Shown one piece after another: positions 24,710 through 35,045 of a DNA stretch of 64,000 nucleotides. Each line of letters begins with the position of its first letter. Position 1 is the first letter of the stretch. This stretch comes from Tipula vernalis (taxonomy: Eukaryota > Arthropoda > Insecta > Diptera > Tipulidae). Where the stretch lies: positions 310,291,236-310,355,235 of the forward strand of contig OY282560.1 in the NCBI GenBank assembly GCA_958295665.1, given 5' to 3'. Both the position numbers and the translations under genes were made by a program. The notes beneath the pieces are model-generated. The model saw only the letters and a list, made by a program, of their open reading frames with translations, had not been told where the DNA came from and did not search any database.

Positions 24710-25674
24710 GTCTTGACCCAGGAGCCTTGGGTTACTGAAGACCGGCTACTTGGGCTCAAGACACCCTATTATAAATTAATGCACGCGAAAAAAGAAGGTA
24801 ATGTTGGGTCGTGCATTCTCATTAAAAATAAAATAAGTTGTGTTCTGCTATCAAACTTCAGTATTGAGATGTAGCAGCGGTCAGCATTGAGGTCGATACA
24901 CGAAACCTCTGGCTAGTATCAGCTTACCTAGCTTATTATGAAGTGGATATTCCACCAATCATTCTAGGTGAGCTAATTTTGGAGGCTCAAAAGCGCAAAG
25001 TTAAAGTCATCCTGGGGAGTGATGCATATGCTCATCACACGATCTGGGGCAGTACGGACACAAATGAAAGAGGTGAGTTACTCCTTGATTACATTTTAAG
25101 TACTAACCTTCATATATGTAAAATAGACAATAAGCCGACCTTTACAACTAGAAACAGACAGGAGGTATTGGATATTACTCTTGTCTCAAGCTTTTTGACG
25201 ATTAGTCTATTAAACTGGAGAGTGTCGGAGGACCACTCCTTTTCTGATAATTGTTATCTTCAATTTGAAATGGACTCGACTTCTCCAAAAAGTTCAATCT
25301 ACAGAAACAGGAGGAAAACCAACTGGGATACCTTTAGAACTATTCTGGGTAATTCACTATCAGTTTCGGTGTTAAAAGCTCCAAAAATTGCGCAAGAGCT
25401 CGATGGCTTGGTGGACGAGTTGTCCAGCGCTTTTAATGAAGCGATACTGGGCTCTAGTCCCCTTAGCAGGCCTAGGGGTAAATCTCGGCCACCCTGGTGG
25501 TCCAAAGAGCTTCAACAAACACGTCGAAAATGCAAAAGACTCTTCAAAACTGCAAGGAAAACAAAAGCAGCTCTAGACTTGGACTCCTATAAGGAAGTCC
25601 TCAAAATTTACAAATATCAATTGAGAAGTGCCAAGAACAGCTGTTGGAGACTATACTGTGGCAAAATTCAGTAG
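24710..25674 (+). pseudogene. LINE copy A, apurinic-like endonuclease domain
   Basis: VVLTQEPWVTEDRLLGL opens the domain, a stop at about 24870 breaks it, then 24943-25674 is open for 243 codons. It shows GSDAYAHHTIWGSTDTNERG, VLDITLVSS and SEDHSFSDN, the usual endonuclease blocks (DxNAHH, DxTL, SDH). The normal asparagine of the DAN block is tyrosine here, which should abolish nicking. After it comes the linker to the reverse transcriptase (PPWWSKEL, KSCKRLF-like region, YKEVLKIYKYQLRSAK). Confidence 0.85.
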
Positions 25675-25683
25675 TCTTCTGAG

Positions 25684-26672
25684 ATGTCCAGGCTATGCAA
25701 ACAACTATCGACTAGTCCTTCCATCCCAAGTTATCTTCAACGACCGGATGTGATATGGACCACTAATAGTGCGGAATCGCTGGAACTTCTGCTGGAGACT
25801 CATTTTCCTGGTTGTTGCGAATCTGTACCTAGCACATCAGTAGGTAAAAGGACAAGTAGCCTCCAAGGCCAAATTATTATCAGAAAAAGATCCTGTGGGC
25901 GATAAACAGTTTTAAACCATATAAGTCGCCTGGACTCTATGGTATTATTTCTGCGGATATTCAACAAACTACGGATCTAACAATTTCCTGGTTAGAGGTA
26001 ATTTTCAAAGGCTGCCTAGAACTATGTCACATTCCTAGTAAATGGACAGAAGATAAGGTTGTTTTCATACCTAACGAGGGAAAACGCTCATACTGCAATC
26101 CCAAAGACCTTAGAGCGATTAGCTTGCCTTCCTTCCTTTTTAAAACACTGCAAAGACAAGTAGAAGCTCATATTAGAGGCACGATTGTGCCGAAAAAGCT
26201 GTCTAAATCTCAACATGCCTATTGCAAAGGGAGATCTGTAGAGACTGCTCTTCATTCTCTTATATATGTATTTCATTGAGCAATCTTTCGAGTATAGAGA
26301 CTACGCAATGGTAACCTTCTTGGATATTGAGAGGGCCATTAACAATATGCTTCCAGGACCTATAACTCGGGCACTTTCAGATCTGGAAGTGGATGAATCA
26401 CTCAAGGACTGGGTAGATCAAATGCAAAGAGGCAGGATCATAAATGCCAGTTTGGGGGAATCCTTCGTCAGAAGATTTGCAAGCAGAGGTACGCTGCAGA
26501 GTGGCGTACTGTATCCCCTACTTTGGAACTGGGTCATAAATGACCTGTTGCTGAGACTGGAGGACGGTTGCTTCAAGGTGGTTGCCTATGTGGATGATGT
26601 TGCTATTGGTGTCCGTGGCAAATATCCCGGCACCCTTAGTAAGCTTATGCAAAATGCCCTGGGCATTCTTTG
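25684..26672 (+). pseudogene. LINE copy A, reverse transcriptase (truncated)
   Basis: Starts MSRLCKQLSTSPSIPSYLQR, is frameshifted between 25860 and 26270, then is open at 26266-26672 with VTFLDIERAINNMLPGP, SGVLYPLLWNWVINDLLL and VVAYVDDVAIGVRGK. The catalytic box is YVDD rather than the YADD seen in copy B. The domain breaks off at LMQNALGIL where copy B begins. Confidence 0.85.
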
Positions 26673-27830
26673 GTCAGTTAACAATTTTTAATGTGCCTGT
26701 AATAAGAGTCGAGATACCATAAAAGGTCGAAGGGGCCTTAGCCACCAACTACCTGAAAGTCCTGTTGGAAAATCCAGAACCTGCTCCGACTTGTCGGGAT
26801 GGGGCTGGCACAGGAATCAGGTGAAACTGACTGCCTGTGCAGATCAGAGGTCCCTGCTGCTTTATAAGAAGGTAGTGGGGAGACTTGGCGAGACTATGCA
26901 ACGGTAACCTTCTTGGATATCGAGAGGGCCATTAACAATATGCTTCTAGGGCCTATAACTCGGGCACTTTCGGTGGAAGGTGGCTTCAAGGTGGTTGCCT
27001 ATGCAGATGATGTTGCTATTGGTGTCCGTGGCAAATATCCCGGCACCCTTAGTGAACTTATGCAAAATGTCCTGGGCATTCTTTCATTAAGGGCCAATGG
27101 CTGTGGGTTGAATGTGAACCCACACAAAACCGATTTGGTTTTCTTCTCTAGGAAATATAAACTTCCTCATATCGATCCTCCCACTTTAAATAGGATCAAC
27201 TTGACTTTTACAGATGAGTTTCTGTGTCTCGTTTTGGATAGCAAATTAAAATGGAAACCTAATATTCTGGAAAGGGTAAAGAAAGCTACGGTAGCGCTTT
27301 ACTCTTGCAAAAATGCCATTGGGAATGGATGGGGGCTGGAGCCCCGCATCGTACATTGGCTTTACACCGCAGTAGTCAGACCCATACTCTTCTGTGGGAT
27401 AGGTCTGGTGGCCTGATCTGGACAAAACTGTCAACCAAAAGCTGTTGGCAAAAGCTCAGAGAACAATCTCTCGGTGGATCAGTCGTGCACTGAGGAGCAC
27501 CTCCACTCAGGCACTGGAGACTCTACTATTTTTGACTCCTTTAGATATATTGGGGAAACAATTTTAAACCTCTCCTTCCGTCTCCCCGACTACTGTAACA
27601 TTTTTCAAGCTGAAGTAACTATCATAAAGGAAGTCGTAGACTGGTTGAGGTATAATGTAATATTGCTTTGTGATATTCGCATATATACGGGCAGGCAGAC
27701 TGCCATTAAAGCGCTTCAATCACACCTCCTCACGTCGAAAGCAGTCCAGAACTGTCTTTGACGAGATCCAAACAGCAGATCAGTGCTTGTTGAAGTGATT
27801 ACGGGGCACTGTCTCATAGGCAGGCACGCG
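26673..27830 (+). mobile_element. R1/LOA-like LINE, copy B (internally deleted)
   Basis: 26690-26890 repeats the 5' end of copy A (24020-24230) almost exactly. At about 26893 it jumps directly into the reverse transcriptase (MDIERAINNM at 26913). The frame 26913-27416 carries VVAYADDVAIGVRGK, SLRANGCGLNVNPHKTDLVF, LGLVLDSKLKWK-like and VHWLYTAVVRPIL blocks. An RNase H remnant follows at 27540-27760 (SFRLPDYCNIFQAEV, IYTGRQTAIKAL), then the VITGHCLIGRHA start of the C-terminal Cys/His tail. The copy ends abruptly at about 27830 inside that tail. Confidence 0.85.
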
Positions 27831-28019
27831 AGTCTAATAATATTAGTAGATTTAAGTAGATTAGTAAACTCCCACATTCATTGGCATTGTTGGTTCCGAA
27901 ATCGGTCGAATGCAGCCAGATGGGTCTTCGGTGTGCCAGCCGAAATATGTAACTATATTCCACTTTTGTCTGATACACGTATGATTCATTAATAAATTTG
28001 TAAAAGCCCCGAACTATGA

Positions 28020-28400
28020 AAATCTACAACTGAAACTTCACCAAACCTCTCTGCGTGTGAGTTGTTTTAGGGTGAAATACAAGTAGATAAAGTAAAAGAC
28101 AAGGGGAGTGTACTATCATCAGCGTAAAAATGAATTGGATTGAAAATATTGGATAAGTGATCATTAATGAAAAAAATATAAGGTTTCGGGGATAGGACAG
28201 ATCTTTAGGGACACCAGTATTTAATATATGAGGAACGAAAGTCTCGCCATCCACCAAGTGTGATTCTACGGTAAAAAATAAGCTCTCAATCTATGAAATC
28301 AGCACAGTAGGAGTAGGAAGTCCAATTGCTTTGTTGATGTTCGTCCAGGTATTTCATTATAAGCACTTTGGAAAGAAGATTTCTTGCTCTAACATTAACT
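28020..28400 (-). pseudogene. Reverse transcriptase fragment of a CR1/Kiri-like LINE
   Basis: On the minus strand, with one or two frameshifts: GLPTPTVLISxIESLFF, LNTGVPKDLS (usually NxGVPQGS), then IFNPIHFYADDSTLPLSF with an intact FYADD catalytic box. Only this palm segment is left. It is of a different LINE clade from the neighbours at 24-27.8 kb. Confidence 0.7.
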
Positions 28401-28749
28401 ATTTTCCAAGTTGAAGTGGAGCAGAATATAAAAAGTTGAATCAAAGATTTGTAACAGGTTTTAAGAACAATTGGTTACTACCGTCGAGGCTGTTTAATTT
28501 GTTGGCATCAATGTCTGTAACAATGTTGCAATGTTGGCATCAATGTCGGAAAGGCCTTAAGTAACTATACTCTATTTTAACAAAAGGAGCCCTTACCTAA
28601 AAAAATGGTTCAGTGTGGTTTTGTCGACGAATAGTAGATATAATGGCAGAAATATCAACGTAAATAGAGGTTAGAAGTTTATTAACGAAATATTCACACT
28701 ACCCAAATGTAATAAGATTTACATTTTACGTAACTGTATTTTTGCACGG

Positions 28750-28772
28750 AAAAAGGTAGATGTTTGTAAGAG
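28750..28772 (+). repeat. Left target site duplication (23 bp)
   Basis: Exact direct repeat with 34096-34118. Confidence 0.8.
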
Positions 28773-29389
28773 GTGAGTCGTTGATGCTCGAAGAGGATAG
28801 ACGTGTTTTTTGTCGTCCTCTTCGTAAATTTAATTTAATTTTGTTTTATTTATTTTAAATATGTAAAGTGTTTTGTGTATATTTAATTGATTAATCAGTA
28901 AAGTTGTAGAAAAGTGTTGTGAAATTTTTGTGTATACATATGTACATATATATACACATTATATATTAATGGAATTTAACTAAAAATTTCTTGTGTTATG
29001 TGTTTGTGATTATTAATAGATTCGTGAGTGTTTAGTGAGTGTTTTTGTGTGTGAAAAAAAAAATTGTTTTTTACCTTGTGAGTGTCGCCTAAATAGTTTA
29101 AATTTCGTGTGAAAAAACATTTTTCCAACTGGTAATTACCAGTTTTAAGAACAAGGAAACATGAGCAGACTTGTTCAAAAAAGAGAACACTAACGGTACG
29201 CTCAGTTATCATTAAACAGGTATTTTATCATCACACATATTGTGATACACATACATACATATTTGTGATGATGAATTGTGCAAAAATTTGTCTTTTTATT
29301 TATTAAATATTATTTCTTGGGTAACGGAATTTTTGGGTGCCTTTTTGTTGCACTAATGTAAAATAGTGATGTTCGAACTGAGTTGAACC

Positions 29390-30715
29390 GAGTGCTTTTA
29401 ATCGGATACTCAAAAGGTTCGAAGTATCAATTGAGTGCTTTTCAAAGTATCAGGTAAAAAGTATCAACTCATACATTCGACGCTCGAACAAAATACAACC
29501 AAACAGTTGTTTTGGTATGGTTTACTTCCTCATACAATTTGTTATGCGAGAAAGAATGAATTGTATATCAACTTATGATATTTTGGGATGTTTGCTACTG
29601 AGAAATAGAGACAAATAGCTATGCGTATATCAACATAATATGTCTACCTATATAAATGTATTCATCTCTCAATTTTAATATATACGTAAATGCATCTCGT
29701 TCTTACGGGTAATGTTATCAATGCACCAAAACAGATCAAACATATACTCGTATATGTTAACGTTTTCCTTTCACATTGAACTGATACTTGTACCGAATTG
29801 ATACTTTTGATCGAATTGATACATTGTGCCGAGTTGATACTTTTCATCGAGTTGATGCTTTGTACCGAATTGATGCTTTGAATCAATTGATCCTTTTGCG
29901 CTACATTTGTGTGAAGCTTTGGATAGTTTTTACGATATAATTTTTTTATAAATTTAGCCAAATCTTCTCGATTCCTATTTGTTTGATTTATTTATTGAAC
30001 TTGATCGAAATAAAGATTTATTTACTAAAATAAAATGTATCTGAAAAATATCCACCGATAAACATTTCAATTGAAAATTAATTTCGTTAAATGATTTAAG
30101 CAAGTAGGAGTACAGAGGTTTGATTGGATTTATAAAAAAGTTCATCGTAGGGATTATTTAAGGGTGTCATGCAGGTGACGCAAAAGAGTCAATTTATTCG
30201 AAAGTATCAATTCGATCCCAAGTGTCAGTTCGGTTCTGAGTGTCAGTTCGTTCGGGGGTGTCAGTTCGGTGCAAGGTCAACTCGGTTGGAAGTATCAATT
30301 CAGAATTTGGTTAAAAGAGTAATAGTAAAACCATATTCAAACGATTGTCCTCTTTTGGTGCATTGCTGATATTGGTTTGTGAGAATGAGAAGTATGTAGG
30401 GATATTACAAACACATGCTGAATTTTTATTATTTAAAAATGATGTAGGTACATAGTATTTTGTATATTATGCAAACAAAATAATTATGATGATACATATA
30501 TCCATATTTATTCCAAGATTTCAAGAATAATTTATTATGTTATAATTTTGATTTAATTTGCCACATTAAACAAAATTAGCATAATTTTACTCGAGAAAAT
30601 TAGGTTGAGCGAAAAAATCGAAAAATGTATCAGGTTCGAAAGTATCAGGTTAAAAGTATCAGGTTCTTGACTCAAAAGTATCAATTGATACTGATACCTA
30701 AAAGCGTGACCTGCT
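29390..30715. repeat. Clustered AAGTATCAATTCGA-type repeats in both orientations
   Basis: Units of about 18 bp: forward at 29410-29480 and 30188-30300 (AAGTATCAATTCGATCCC, AGTGTCAGTTCGGT), reverse at 29775-29900 (CGAATTGATACTTTTGAT), forward again at 30630-30700. The reverse and forward clusters can pair to form a hairpin of about 100-bp arms. Confidence 0.65.
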
Positions 30716-31238
30716 GAAGTTCTCTCTTTGGAAAGCCCAATCAAGTGTATACTAGTGCTGTAGAAGTATTCTATACTGATGAATATGTTTGTGAAATGGC
30801 GGTGTATATATATATGGTTGTGAATACAGTGTGGAAAGCATAAACATTCGCATACTATGAAACTGGAAGAGAGTAAAATCTGGACCAATAAAAGCGAATC
30901 GTGTGCAACAGTCATTTTATTTAAATATTTTAATTTCCGCTTATTTTAAATAAAACCCAATATTTGATTAAAAAAACTTAACAGTTTTTAACCTTATATT
31001 TCGACTTATTGGTCAGCTTCTGAGGCATTGGGGAACTATTTTTGTAATTAAAAAGTCTTAGAAACTATTTTTGACATAATTATTTAGTTTTTGAACTATA
31101 AACGGTGTATACAGAAGGAATTTTTCTTTTTAATTTTTTTGTAACGATTTTTTTTTATCATTCTCATATTATTTTATTGCCGTCTTACTTTGGTAACTGG
31201 AATATTGATTGGTATATAAATCAAAATGCAAATTGTGC

Positions 31239-31829
31239 TCAAAATGGAAACCGAAAATAATTTGCCATTTTTTCGGCACGAAATTTTTCCAACTCGTGCG
31301 GTTTTAGTTTCCTTCTCCGTTTATATTTTCGTGGCTCCGTCTGTAAATATGGAATGGAATACACATTGATATGACAAGTATTATGGTTGGTTCTCCACCG
31401 TTCTACATTTACTTGCAATCGATTGTCTCTTCACGGCCGTATTCATGTCACTGTGTTGAATTGGATCTAGTGACATTACAAATAGCTCGTGACAGGCTTG
31501 GCAGTGGTGGGGTGTATTGGAGTTTCCCCTTTTGGTGTCAGGGCTCGAATGATGTGATCGTAGTGTGCTGAACAAACGTAGGGTTTCTCACGTGTATGAA
31601 TCCTTTCATATTTTCGTAATGTCCCACAATCAGCAAGGGCTTTCCAACAGTAACGGCACCAGTAAGGTTTCTCACCCGTATGAACACGTATATGAGTTTG
31701 TTGTGAACTACGCGAACCAAATATTTTGCCACACTCGCGACAGGGGAGTTGTCGCCCTGTAGCATTCGTATGCGAGTGACGATGATTCATGAGGGAGCGT
31801 CCATCGGGAGGTTCTTCTCCGCACTTCAC
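31239..31829 (-). pseudogene. Captured fragment of a C2H2 zinc-finger gene, intron retained
   Basis: Minus strand. Exon part 31829-31413: finger LPCRECGKIFGSRSSQQTHI with RVHTGEKP; finger CRYCWKALADCGTLRKYERI with H, where the first zinc-binding His is Tyr; a third finger breaks at YVCS with loss of sequence and a frameshift; then LRSHHSSPDTKRGNSNTPHH and CQACHELF, DMNTAVKRQSIA. A donor (A|GTAAAT at 31412) and acceptor (TTTACAG at 31341) bound a 72-bp intron. The joined frame continues TEPRKYKRRRKLKPHELE, a basic nuclear-localisation-like tail, to a stop at 31239. It looks like part of a host transcription-factor gene copied as DNA, now inactive. The parent gene was not identified. Confidence 0.75.
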
Positions 31830-32175
31830 GATTTCTGAGTTTTGATCATAACCTCCTGAATTTTGGCAGGTTATGGTTTTGATTTTGACATTTCGTAGAA
31901 TTGAGTTTTGTTGTGGAGGAAGAGCAAAAGACAGAGAGTGAAATGCTCAATTGTTGGGTGATATTGGGTAGTGTGTGATATCAACTGGAATTGGTAGTGG
32001 TAGGAAGCAAAAAAATTTGAATTTTTTTATATGGTTTTTGTAGTGACCGGTACACTCTTCGGTATATATTGTTAGGTGTGTGTAAGTTGGCTATCAGCGC
32101 AATCGGGCTTTCTAAAGAGAGAGTTTTAGCAGGTTGTGCCTAAAAGTATCGATTAAACCCATCACTGATGTAAAA

Positions 32176-33039
32176 CACTACACATACATAGACTAGACAA
32201 TCTAGTTGAATAAAGTAAAATAAAAAATACTAGAATTCTGGTTGTAATAGAATCTGGTAATTTTACTTGAAATACAAATACATTATGTAGTACTGGAAAT
32301 CAAGCAAACAATACTACTTGATTTTGCGACTGGACTTCTGGTAAAATTATGAGAAATACAATTTTTTTACCTACTAGATTTTCTTGTAAAATTATGAAAT
32401 ATTTTTTCATTAATAGAATCAGGTATTTTAGGAAATGATAATAACCAAAATCTAATTAAGGGGTAGTTCTATATATAAAGCAATGACTAACATGTCTAAA
32501 AGTTGTACGTCCAAATATCTTAAGCAAAGTTTGTAATTTGATATAATAAATGCTAAATCTGTAGTTTTTACAACAATACAGTTTAGTAGTGATTATTTTG
32601 CTCACTGGTATGGGCTATTTTGAGAAATAGGTGTGTACCCATAAATATAGTTACTTTATATCACTATCAAACTATTTCCAATTTATTATAATGGTTTTTC
32701 CATTCAAAAATAGAACCTTTTACCTACCTTTCCAGGGGATGGTTCTCATATCCAATAAGCATCATAAATTACACTTATTTGAATTTTTGTATTCTAGAAT
32801 TGAGCAACTTAATTTTAAAATATAATATAAAACATTACTGCATTTGATAGGAAACTTGACTAATGTAGATAGATTAGTTTAAGTTATAATTTATGTTTTG
32901 AATGGTTTTAACGTTTAGTTAATTATTGTTGTAGTATGTAATAAATAATTAATTAGATATAGAAGGTCCATAAACGATGAAATAGGGGCTGTTCATTTAA
33001 AATTAAATATTTTAGTAAGTTTTTATCAGGTAAACTAGT
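32176..33039. other. AT-rich middle of the (AATC)n retroelement
   Basis: Weakly repetitive (CTGGTAATTTTACTTGAAAT-like words at 32250-32400). No protein recognised. Confidence 0.4.
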
Positions 33040-34095
33040 GAAAGGTGGACAGGGGTAAAACTACAACATTAATAAATTTTAAGCCCTGATTTAGATGTGG
33101 AGAGTCCTGAGTATCCGGCTTGGATTCCAGAGAAATGATCACAAATAAAGTAGCTAGATTGTGCTGTCTTGTATTAACTTTTATTATATATTCCACTAAA
33201 AATTTACTAACTATCGATCGCATTGCGGTCTGTAAACGGGTCGAGTCTGTCCCAACTAATACAAAAGATTCTGTTATATTAATTATTCATTTAAGAAATA
33301 AAATTTTGCTATTAGGCTGTTTATTAATTAAATTTAGTTTTCAGAATCGCCTGGGAATTGCATATTAATTTTAAAGTTTAATTTCAATTTTATTTTATTT
33401 TATTTTAATTTTATATTTATTGTTATAAGGATTAATTATAATCTTAGCTTAGTAATTTTAAATTTCTTAAATACTTTATCAGGTAAATTAATGAAAGGCG
33501 GACTGAGGGAAATGACAACATTAATAATTTTTAATTAAGGTTTAGGGTAATAAATCAATAACCTATATCGGTTTTGGTTGGTATGTGAAAATGGGTGTAT
33601 GATGTGTGCATGGGGAGGCTAAAGATACGGTTACATAAATTATTCATTTAAGTAATAAAATTTGGTATTATGGTGTTTTATTAATTGGATTGAACTTTCA
33701 GAGTCGCCTGGGAATTATAACATTAATAATTTTTAAGTCCTGATAAAAAAGTTAGGGAGTCCTGAGTTCCAGCCCCCGGATTCCAGAGAAATGATCAACT
33801 AATAAAGTAACCAATTGTGATTGTCGAATACTAACAGTAGTTTGAAACTGGCCACCGGGAAACCGGACCAATTCTGTCATTACTAACATACCTTTCCCAT
33901 CCTACCACACAAAATTTACTAACTATTGACTGTAACGGTGTTTGTAACCTGGTCAATCTCAAACAATTACTAATATCCTTCCTTATCCTTCCAAGTAAAT
34001 GTAAAAATGGGTGTACGGTGGGCCCGGCGCTTTCCGGGATCTCCTGCTTAATGCTTGGCCGTACATTCGAAATCAATCAATCAATCAATCAATCA
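33040..34095 (+). repeat. Internally duplicated 3' part of the (AATC)n retroelement
   Basis: Related blocks occur twice: AAAGGTGGACAGGGG near 33040 and AAAGGCGGACTGAGGG near 33494; CAGAATCGCCTGGGAATT near 33343 and CAGAGTCGCCTGGGAATT near 33699; GAGTCCTGAGTATCC with ATTCCAGAGAAATGATCA near 33101 and again near 33757. No coding frame is present. The last part is GC-richer and ends in (AATC)n. Confidence 0.6.
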
Positions 34096-34118
34096 AAAAA
34101 GGTAGATGTTTGTAAGAG
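34096..34118 (+). repeat. Right target site duplication (23 bp)
   Basis: Exact direct repeat with 28750-28772, placed directly after the (AATC)n tail (34073-34095). Confidence 0.8.
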
Positions 34119-34600
34119 TCTTGACAGGTAATTTTACTGGTGTCTAGAAAATTCTAATTTTGGAGCTGTTTTTATTGCCCGGTAAACATTTTGAGGCCAC
34201 TGGTAGAGTTTTATTTTGCTCCCCACTTTGACGATAATTCTAAGAAAAAAAATTTGGCACGCAAAAGCCATTGGGTTTCAAAATTAAAATTTCTCTTTTC
34301 CAAAATTTACACCTCACCCAATTTGTTTTGAGTGTTATTCAGAAAAAGTCGGTTATGGTCGAAAATGAATTTTGATATTTGCTCACAAATGTTCGGAACT
34401 TCCAGCTGAACTCTGCTTGAAAGCTCTATAAATCTCTGTAAGCTTGATCCAAATTTTTCATTGTAATGTGAGAATTGATCAAAGTCCTCTTCAACCAAAT
34501 TTTATTCCAATATCTACCGAAGTGATGCCCAACCCAAAGCTTGCGAGCTCTTAGAAGCCTTCAAAGCAATTTAATGGAGCCCGCGAACAACATTTTATTT
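34119..34600. other. Unassigned spacer
   Basis: Old target sequence to the right of the retroelement insertion. No coding block recognised. Confidence 0.4.
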
Positions 34601-34604
34601 ATAG

Positions 34605-35045
34605 TATGTTAGGTTAGGTTTAGGTGGCGGTCCACTAGGACCAGCCATATACACAAAAATGGTCCGTAGCCATACCACGAATAATTATTTCCTCCAACTC
34701 ATTGGAACCATTTTGAGTTGTTAACAAAGCGCTGGATACTCCTTACGTCCATCCTACAGAGGTCCGTCAGGTCCTTAAAGAGGGGTGCCCCTAGAAACTT
34801 TAGTTTGTTTCGTGCCAAGTGAGGGCAGGTACAAAGAAGATGAAGTACTATCTCTTTCTTCTCTTCGTTCTCGCAACAACGACAGTAGGCATGTCAGAAG
34901 AAACCAATACTCGCGTGCCTCCCTATGAGACAGTGCCCCGTAATCACTTCAACAACCACACTGATCTGCTGTTTGGATCTCGTCAAAGACAATTCTGGAC
35001 TGCTTTCGACGTGAGGAGGTGTGATTGAAGCGCTCAAAGACACAA
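34605..35045 (-). pseudogene. 3' end of an R1/LOA-like LINE (same family as 24-27.8 kb)
   Basis: On the minus strand the sequence from 35045 down matches 27715-27833 closely (VEVITGHCLIGRHA). It continues into the Cys/His tail missing from copy B: YCRCCENEEKKEIVLHLLC, then CPHLARNKLKFLG and a C-terminal IQRFVNNSKWF before a stop. It ends in a CCTAAACCTAACCTAAC tail (34608-34625). It is a 5'-truncated independent copy, because about 120 bp overlap with copy B. Confidence 0.8.

Larger units (their letters stand above)
24003..26672 (+). mobile_element. R1/LOA-like LINE, copy A (3'-truncated)
   Basis: Plus-strand LINE with an ORF1 remnant (24130-24659), an endonuclease (24710-25674) and a reverse transcriptase (25684-26672). 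It is cut off inside the reverse transcriptase, where copy B begins. Its 5' end is recognised because 24003-24230 is repeated at the start of copy B. Base composition is less AT-rich than the flanks. Confidence 0.85.
29364..32167. mobile_element. hAT-like non-autonomous element carrying host gene DNA
   Basis: Flanked by a perfect 8-bp duplication ATGTAAAA (29356-29363 and 32168-32175), the size made by hAT transposases. The left end TAGTGATGTTCG and the right end in reverse complement CAGTGATGGGTT are short imperfect inverted repeats of hAT type. Both subterminal regions are rich in AAGTATCA/TTAATCGATACT words on both strands, as expected for transposase-binding repeats. No transposase is present. 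Internal content: AAGTATCA arrays (29390-30715), an inverted copy of the right end (about 30686-30750), and a zinc-finger gene fragment (31239-31829, minus). Confidence 0.75.
28773..34095 (+). mobile_element. Non-autonomous retroelement with (AATC)n tail and 23-bp target duplication
   Basis: The 23 bp at 28750-28772 (begins AAAAAGGTAGATG) recur exactly at 34096-34118, directly after an (AATC)n run. This is the signature of target-primed insertion of a LINE or SINE. The element begins with a hairpin-forming GAAGAGGATAGACG...CGTCCTCTTC segment (28790-28830) and T/G-rich sequence like a LINE 5' leader. It ends GGTGGGCCCGGCGCTTTCC...(AATC)n. No reverse transcriptase is seen between, so it is non-autonomous or internally deleted. 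A hAT-like element (29364-32167) sits inside; without it the element is about 2.5 kb. A second copy of its 3' end is at 54250-54345. Confidence 0.75.

Noticed and set aside
30553..30915. 120-codon minus-strand frame in the hAT-like element
   Set aside because: Ile/Ser/Phe-rich with no domain, and it crosses the AAGTATCA repeats. It does not resemble a hAT transposase.
34819..35028. Plus-strand frame beginning MRAGTKKMKYYLFLLFVLAT, looking like a small secreted protein
   Set aside because: It is antisense to the conserved Cys/His tail of a LINE (minus strand 34605-35045). The signal-peptide look is a shadow of that sequence.
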